DNA from: CAISIP01 sp038247175 | GTDB taxonomy: Bacteria; Pseudomonadota; Gammaproteobacteria; Burkholderiales; Burkholderiaceae_C | DNA length: 34,834 nucleotides | Direction of reading: 5' to 3' | Assembly: GCA_038247175.1 (NCBI GenBank) | Contig: JBBRVD010000015.1 | Location: 1 to 34,834, forward strand | Shown: positions 31,196 to 34,834 of the stretch, in pieces | Layout of the letters: each line of letters opens with the position of its first letter | How positions within the stretch are numbered: position 1 is the stretch's first letter | Position numbers and translations under genes: made by a program | Notes under the pieces: generated by a model | The model's input: only the letters and a program-made list of their open reading frames with translations | Databases searched by the model: none | Told to the model about the DNA's origin: nothing

Positions 31196-33331
31196 ATGTC
31201 GTTGTTGAATGTTTCCCGATACTGCAGCGGTCTGCAGGTGTGGGCGCGGCTTGCGTTTGTGCTGGTGTGGGCCGGAGCCTGCCAGATGGCCCAGGCGCGT
31301 CAGGGCTTCCAGCCCGAACCAGGCAGCTGGACAGCCATGGGTACCGATGCCCATGTGACACCCCTCCAGGCCCGGGAGGCCGGCCAGGGCGCCCAGGCGG
31401 CGCTGGAGTACCGATACCGCGTTGGCAAAGGTCTGGTCAGTCTGCTGGTCCTTCCGCTGCCCAAGGGCCGGCTAGAGGGAACGGACAGCTTGCGCTTCAT
31501 GGCCCGGACAGACCACCTCACCAGCCTGACCCTGGCGCTGGAGGAGCAAGGTGGCGGCCGCTGGACAGCTGCTGTCACGCTGCGTCCGGATCGCTGGCAC
31601 GACGTCCAGGTTCCGTACAAGGACCTGATGCTGGCGGTGGGCGGTGACGCGCCGGCCGACCGCAACGGCCGCCTGGACCTGGACCGTGTGCAGCGCATCG
31701 CCGTCATCGACACCGGTGCGATGCTGTCGGCATCCTCCCCCAAGATGATGCAGCTGTTCGACATCGAGGCCGGCGACCGCCGGCTTGTCATCGCCAACTT
31801 CGGCATCGAGTCTGCACCGATGCCTTCGCCCGGTGAACGGCTGGACGGTCTTGACCGCAACTACCTGCCCTGGTCGGTGTTCGGGGCGACGGATGCGCAA
31901 TTGGCTGCCGAAGCACCTCTTCGCGAGCCGGGGCTGGTGGTCGATTACCGTAAGGCGACGGGCAAAGTGATGAGTGCAATCCGCCAGCTGGCGGCGGGGT
32001 CGCTGGCGGACAACGCCACGCTGGAGCTCGCGGCTGCATCGCGCATGAAGACCACCCTGGTCCTGAAGGTCGAACAGCGGGATGGCGGCAAGTTCGAAGC
32101 GTCCGTCGGTCTGCCAGCAGGTGGCACGCTGCAAACCGAGCGGCTGAGGCCAGCGGATTTCAAGCGCTCTGATGACAGTGGCACCAAGGCAGGTCAACCT
32201 GAGTGGTCCAAGGTCACGAACCTGATCCTGATGGACATCGGCGGCCTCTTCGGCTCCAGCGGCAACAACCGGTTTTGGCTGCAGGGCATCGCCGCAACGG
32301 GCGGTGACAGCGCCGCAACCACCGCAGATGCACCGAAGAACGCGGTTGTGCGGCCGGCCCAAGCCGCTCCCTCGGAACGGGTCTCGCAGCAAGGTTGGGC
32401 GACCTGGAGCAAGCGCAGCACACCCATCCACTCCGGCCCGTTCTCGCTGGTTGGCGACCCGAGCGTGATCCGCGACGGAGCGGTCTATCGCATGGCGTAT
32501 ACCTGCTTTGAACCCAAGCGCAAGGGGCCGGCGATCTGTGGTGCCACATCCACTGACGGCATCAATTGGGCGGATGTCCCCGCCCCTGGCCCGCTAGCCG
32601 GGCGCCTGATTGCCACCCGCCCGGGCAAGTGGGACGACACGCACGAAACCCCCTTCCTGCTGAAGCGCGATGGCGAGTACTTGTTGTACTTCGCCGGCTA
32701 CCGCAACCGGGGCGGCCACTTCAAGTCCTTTCCGCTGCAGATCGGCCTGGCCAGGTCGAGTGACGGTGAGCGCTTCGAACGTGTCAGCGATGATCCGATC
32801 CTGAAGGTTTCAGCGGATGGCTTTGACAGCGACGCCGTGTTCAGCCCGACGATCGTCGAATACGCCGGTGAGCTGGTGATGTTGTACACGGCTTACTGCT
32901 TTGACACCTGCAAGCGGGAGAAGGGTGTCTACCTGATGGCGGCCACCTCACGCAACGGCCGCGACTGGGTCAAGCGGGAGAAGCCGATCCTCAGCAAGGC
33001 CGATGTCAAGACCAAGGATGGTGTGGCCGAGTCGGAAGTCATCAAGGGGCCCGACGGCGACTACTACTTGTTCATGACCTTGCTCTACGGCGGCGACAAG
33101 GGCCACGATATCGGCATCGCGCGCAGTGATTCCCCCTTCGGTCCTTGGCAGTTTGCGTCGGAATCGGTGGTCCGGCGCAAGGCTGGCGAGTTTGACCACA
33201 TCGGCCCCATAGCGCCCTCGGTCCTGATTGAAGGCGACAAGGTGCGCATGTGGTTCCACGGGTTCAGTCAACGCAAGACGATCGAGATCGGCTATGCCGA
33301 ATCGTCCTGGCCCCTGCGCACGGGCAGGTGA
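31196..33331 (+). CDS. Secreted two-jelly-roll plus beta-propeller protein, putative glycan-active or glycan-binding enzyme
   Basis: A 711-aa exported protein. The ATG at 31196 has AGAGGG eight bases upstream. A signal peptide (residues 1 to about 35, LAFVLVWAGACQMAQA) is followed by two similar domains (about 60-200 and 235-375). Each has a hydrophobic strand pattern, a run of the type LRFMARTD or LELAAASR, and an end such as RIAVIDTG or NLILMDIGG. They look like CBM11/CIA30-type galactose-binding folds. A linker precedes a five-bladed-propeller domain (about 398-708) with LVGDPSVIRDG, RPGKWDDTHETP, SDAVFSPTIV and MWFHGFS. That domain is paralogous to the lipoprotein at 8085-9245. A hydrolase, lyase or purely binding role is possible; no catalytic triad is proven. 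Confidence 0.75.
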   Translation: MSLLNVSRYCSGLQVWARLAFVLVWAGACQMAQARQGFQPEPGSWTAMGTDAHVTPLQAREAGQGAQAALEYRYRVGKGLVSLLVLPLPKGRLEGTDSLRFMARTDHLTSLTLALEEQGGGRWTAAVTLRPDRWHDVQVPYKDLMLAVGGDAPADRNGRLDLDRVQRIAVIDTGAMLSASSPKMMQLFDIEAGDRRLVIANFGIESAPMPSPGERLDGLDRNYLPWSVFGATDAQLAAEAPLREPGLVVDYRKATGKVMSAIRQLAAGSLADNATLELAAASRMKTTLVLKVEQRDGGKFEASVGLPAGGTLQTERLRPADFKRSDDSGTKAGQPEWSKVTNLILMDIGGLFGSSGNNRFWLQGIAATGGDSAATTADAPKNAVVRPAQAAPSERVSQQGWATWSKRSTPIHSGPFSLVGDPSVIRDGAVYRMAYTCFEPKRKGPAICGATSTDGINWADVPAPGPLAGRLIATRPGKWDDTHETPFLLKRDGEYLLYFAGYRNRGGHFKSFPLQIGLARSSDGERFERVSDDPILKVSADGFDSDAVFSPTIVEYAGELVMLYTAYCFDTCKREKGVYLMAATSRNGRDWVKREKPILSKADVKTKDGVAESEVIKGPDGDYYLFMTLLYGGDKGHDIGIARSDSPFGPWQFASESVVRRKAGEFDHIGPIAPSVLIEGDKVRMWFHGFSQRKTIEIGYAESSWPLRTGR

Positions 33332-33413
33332 GCATGGCTGTGACTGCGTGGCCACGGACTGCTGCGGGACGACCGGTCCCGCCCTTGCCTGGGCCCGGGG
33401 CCGAGGCCGGCCT

Positions 33414-33803
33414 GTGACGGAGCCGCCACTGCTGGAGGCGCTCCAGGCGCTTGAGCTCGAGACACACCACCCAGGCCGCTGCACGACACGCGAGCAGCTG
33501 AATCAGTTGCTGCATCCCGAGTTTCATGAGGTGGGGCGGTCTGGAAAGGCTTACGACCGGGAACGCACCATCGGCCTGCTGCTGAATCCAGCCGAGACCT
33601 TGGCCATCGCGTCGGGGGGGTTCAAGGTGGCCCTGCTGGCATCCGATATGGCCCTGCTCACCTACGGCACCGCGCTGCGTCAGACCGATGGCTCGCTGGC
33701 GCACCACACGCTGCGTTCCTCGCTGTGGATTCGGCACCGAGGCATCTGGCAGCTGCGCTACCACCAGGGCACGCCTTCACAGACGACCTGGCAGTTGCCC
33801 TGA
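33414..33803 (+). CDS. DUF4440/SnoaL-like (NTF2-fold) protein
   Basis: A 129-aa cytoplasmic protein of NTF2-like shape. It has a helical start (PLLEALQALELETH), LNQLLHPEFHEVGRSGKAYDRE, and strands ending SLWIRHRGIWQLRYHQGTP, typical of DUF4440. The GTG at 33414 was chosen because GAGG lies about eight bases upstream; the frame is open to 33228 but there overlaps the propeller gene. Members are small-molecule binding proteins with no single known role. It is probably an ordinary chromosomal gene rather than part of the polysaccharide system. Confidence 0.75.
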   Translation: MTEPPLLEALQALELETHHPGRCTTREQLNQLLHPEFHEVGRSGKAYDRERTIGLLLNPAETLAIASGGFKVALLASDMALLTYGTALRQTDGSLAHHTLRSSLWIRHRGIWQLRYHQGTPSQTTWQLP

Positions 33804-33857
33804 GCAGACGGGCACGCGACCACGGCGGATCACCATTCAGTGTCACAGACACATCTC

Positions 33858-33995
33858 ATGCAGACCTACAGGATCGCCACCATCCCGGGTGACGGCATCG
33901 GCAAGGAAGTGGTGCCCGCCGGCCAGCAGGTGCTGGAGGCGCTGGCACGCGGCAGCAAGCGCTTCAATGGTAAGCGGCCAGCCACGGCATCTTGA
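33858..33995 (+). pseudogene. Truncated tartrate dehydrogenase/isocitrate-dehydrogenase-family gene
   Basis: The ATG at 33858 opens with YRIATIPGDGIGKEVVPAG, the N-terminal signature of beta-decarboxylating dehydrogenases of the tartrate dehydrogenase/3-isopropylmalate group. The homologous part stops at codon 37 (about 33968), exactly where a GTAAGCGG IS66-type end begins, and the frame closes at 33993-33995 after 45 codons. The family is about 350 residues long, so some 90% is gone. The break shows that mobile DNA inserted here. Confidence 0.8.
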
Positions 33996-34280
33996 TTCCG
34001 CCGTAGTTGCATAGGAGCCTCGTGTCCACCTCAACTCTTGGTGGACACGTGAACAATATTGCGAACCAACTTCCGGCCGATGGACAGCAACGCAGGCGGC
34101 GCCGGCTGCACAGCGCAGAGTAAGCGGTAACCCCGCGGTATGCGTCCGGCGAAGTCATCTTGACGCCGGCGACGATGATCAGGTCGCGGTCGTCAGCGCC
34201 TTCCAGCGGTGCGGCAGCAAGTCGTCGACGCGGCTGGCCGGATGGGTCGGCAGTCGCTCGAGGATGTCTTTCAGATCGTA
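33969..34280 (-). mobile_element. Remnants of two IS66-family 3' ends
   Basis: Two copies of the IS66-type terminus lie in the same orientation: GTAAGCGGCCAGCCACGG at 33969 and GTAAGCGGTAACCCCGCGG at about 34124. Each is followed inward by a similar CATCTTGA-TCCGCCG / CATCTTGA-CGCCGGCG segment. On the minus strand 34179-34280 encodes YDLKDILERLPTHPASR and DDLLPHRW, the characteristic C-terminal end of the IS66 TnpC transposase, then a stop. The rest of both elements is missing. A perfect 10-bp hairpin (34021-34030 with 34040-34049, CGTGTCCACC) lies between the two ends. The second remnant ends where the TniQ-transposon repeats begin. Confidence 0.7.
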
Positions 34281-34445
34281 GACCGAAGCAAAGTCGTCAC
34301 AGTTGTGAGACCAAAGTTGTCACTCCGCCATTGACAATGGGTGTCCGATCGCCCAAAACCCAGCAACGACGCGGGTTTCCAAGGGTTGCGAAGCAAAGCT
34401 GTCACTTCGCAATCGATGCTTTCAGCAGCGAAGCAAAGTCGTCAC
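34281..34445. repeat. Four transposase-binding-like repeats, left end of a TniQ-type transposon
   Basis: The 16-bp unit GAAGCAAAGTCGTCAC occurs at 34285-34300, 34390-34405 (GAAGCAAAGCTGTCAC) and 34430-34445, with a diverged copy AGACCAAAGTTGTCAC at 34308-34323, all in one orientation and at spacings of 23, 82 and 40 bases. Irregularly spaced direct repeats at an end, next to an inward gene of the TniQ group, are the known layout of Tn7- and Tn5053-type transposon ends, where they bind TnsB/TniA. The outer boundary is probably close to 34281, where IS66 homology ends. Confidence 0.6.
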
Positions 34446-34488
34446 CGCCCTCATGACGGTCTGAGAAGTCCCGACGGTGCCATTGAGT

Positions 34489-34834
34489 TCAGCTGCCGTA
34501 GCGCGCCCGCGTGATCGCGCGGCGGAGTTCTGGCGGCGCCGCTTGCGGTACCAGTCTGGCGCGCCAACCCGCGTAGGGTCGGCGGCACTCGGCACAGCGG
34601 AACGGCGAACCGAGCAGTCTCGCGTTGAGTCGGTACGGCGCGGGCGCGCCGCAACCCCGGCAATGCTCTTCAAGTGCGACGCCGTGCCAGGGGCAGCGAC
34701 TCGCGCCGGCGCGTTGATGCATCACACCGTGATACCCCAGCGCCATGCAAGCCGTGCAGAAGCGAAGGCGATCATGCATCTGCTGCCCCCTTCGGTCTTT
34801 TGCAGACCGTCCTTCAATGCCTTCCTGGGAATGG
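34489..34834 (-). CDS. TniQ/TnsD-like zinc-finger protein, C-terminal part (continues past window)
   Basis: An ATG at 34779 would give 96 aa, but the frame stays open to the window edge, so the gene may start outside. The sequence has the TniQ-type zinc-binding pattern: RFCTACMALGYHGVMHQ, RCPWHGVALEEHC, CGAPAPYRL and FRCAECRRPY. TniQ/TnsD proteins choose the target site for Tn7- and Tn5053-like transposons. It is transcribed towards the repeat-bearing end, as expected for a terminal tniQ gene. The 34446-34488 gap holds nothing further. The ending (RAITRARYGS) comes early compared with full TniQ, so it may be a short or truncated version. Confidence 0.65.
   Translation of the reverse strand, partial: HSQEGIEGRSAKDRRGQQMHDRLRFCTACMALGYHGVMHQRAGASRCPWHGVALEEHCRGCGAPAPYRLNARLLGSPFRCAECRRPYAGWRARLVPQAAPPELRRAITRARYGS

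Noticed and set aside
34285..34445. The four 16-bp repeats as a CRISPR array
   Set aside because: The spacings of 23, 82 and 40 bases are irregular, one copy is strongly diverged and no cas gene is present. Transposon-end binding sites fit better.

Overview
The window is high-GC DNA with strong G/C bias at third codon positions. It carries a PEP-CTERM protein, a complete Wzx/Wzy-type polysaccharide machine and betaproteobacterial-looking enzymes. The best guess, by family knowledge only, is a Burkholderiales-like betaproteobacterium. No rRNA, tRNA or CRISPR array was seen.

Layout. (1) 1-2175 is a mobile-DNA margin: the 3' end of a tyrosine recombinase, unrecognised small ORFs, and an 806-bp IS6-family element whose second catalytic Asp is Tyr. 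(2) 2297-9245 (+) holds an SGNH hydrolase, a NodU-type carbamoyltransferase, a small unknown protein, a GT4 glycosyltransferase, a PIG-L deacetylase and a secreted beta-propeller lipoprotein. A 161-bp imperfect palindrome lies in front of the GT4 gene. (3) 20879 down to 9387 (-) is an eleven-gene, largely stop/start-overlapping operon: acyltransferase, GT9, methyltransferase, WcaJ-type initiating transferase, SDR, FAD oxidoreductase, Wzx flippase, two NAD-dependent sugar epimerases/dehydratases and a WcaI-like GT4. (4) 21137-24778 (+) encodes the polysaccharide co-polymerase, a degenerate BY-kinase-like protein and an O-antigen polymerase/ligase. The Wza-type export lipoprotein is convergent at 24789-25595. 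(5) 25583-29302 carries the whole ADP-L-glycero-D-manno-heptose pathway as separate genes (gmhB, hldC, gmhA, hldD, hldA). (6) 29475-33803 holds a PEP-CTERM protein, an FkbM methyltransferase, a 711-aa protein with two jelly-roll-like domains plus a propeller paralogous to the lipoprotein at 8085-9245, and a DUF4440-like protein. (7) 33858-34834 is a second mobile margin: a tartrate-dehydrogenase-like gene cut after about 37 codons, two decayed IS66 ends, and the repeat-bearing end of a TniQ-encoding (Tn7/Tn5053-like) transposon running off the window.

Working together (inference). WcaJ starts a lipid-linked repeat unit. GT4 and GT9 enzymes extend it, with ADP-heptose as a probable donor. It is decorated by acyl, methyl and carbamoyl transfer and by deacetylation, flipped by Wzx, polymerised by the Wzy-like protein under the co-polymerase, and exported through Wza. 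The two paralogous secreted propeller proteins at opposite ends of the locus are the least explained part and may process or bind the product. A sigma-54-type promoter ahead of gmhA fits known RpoN control in PEP-CTERM bacteria.
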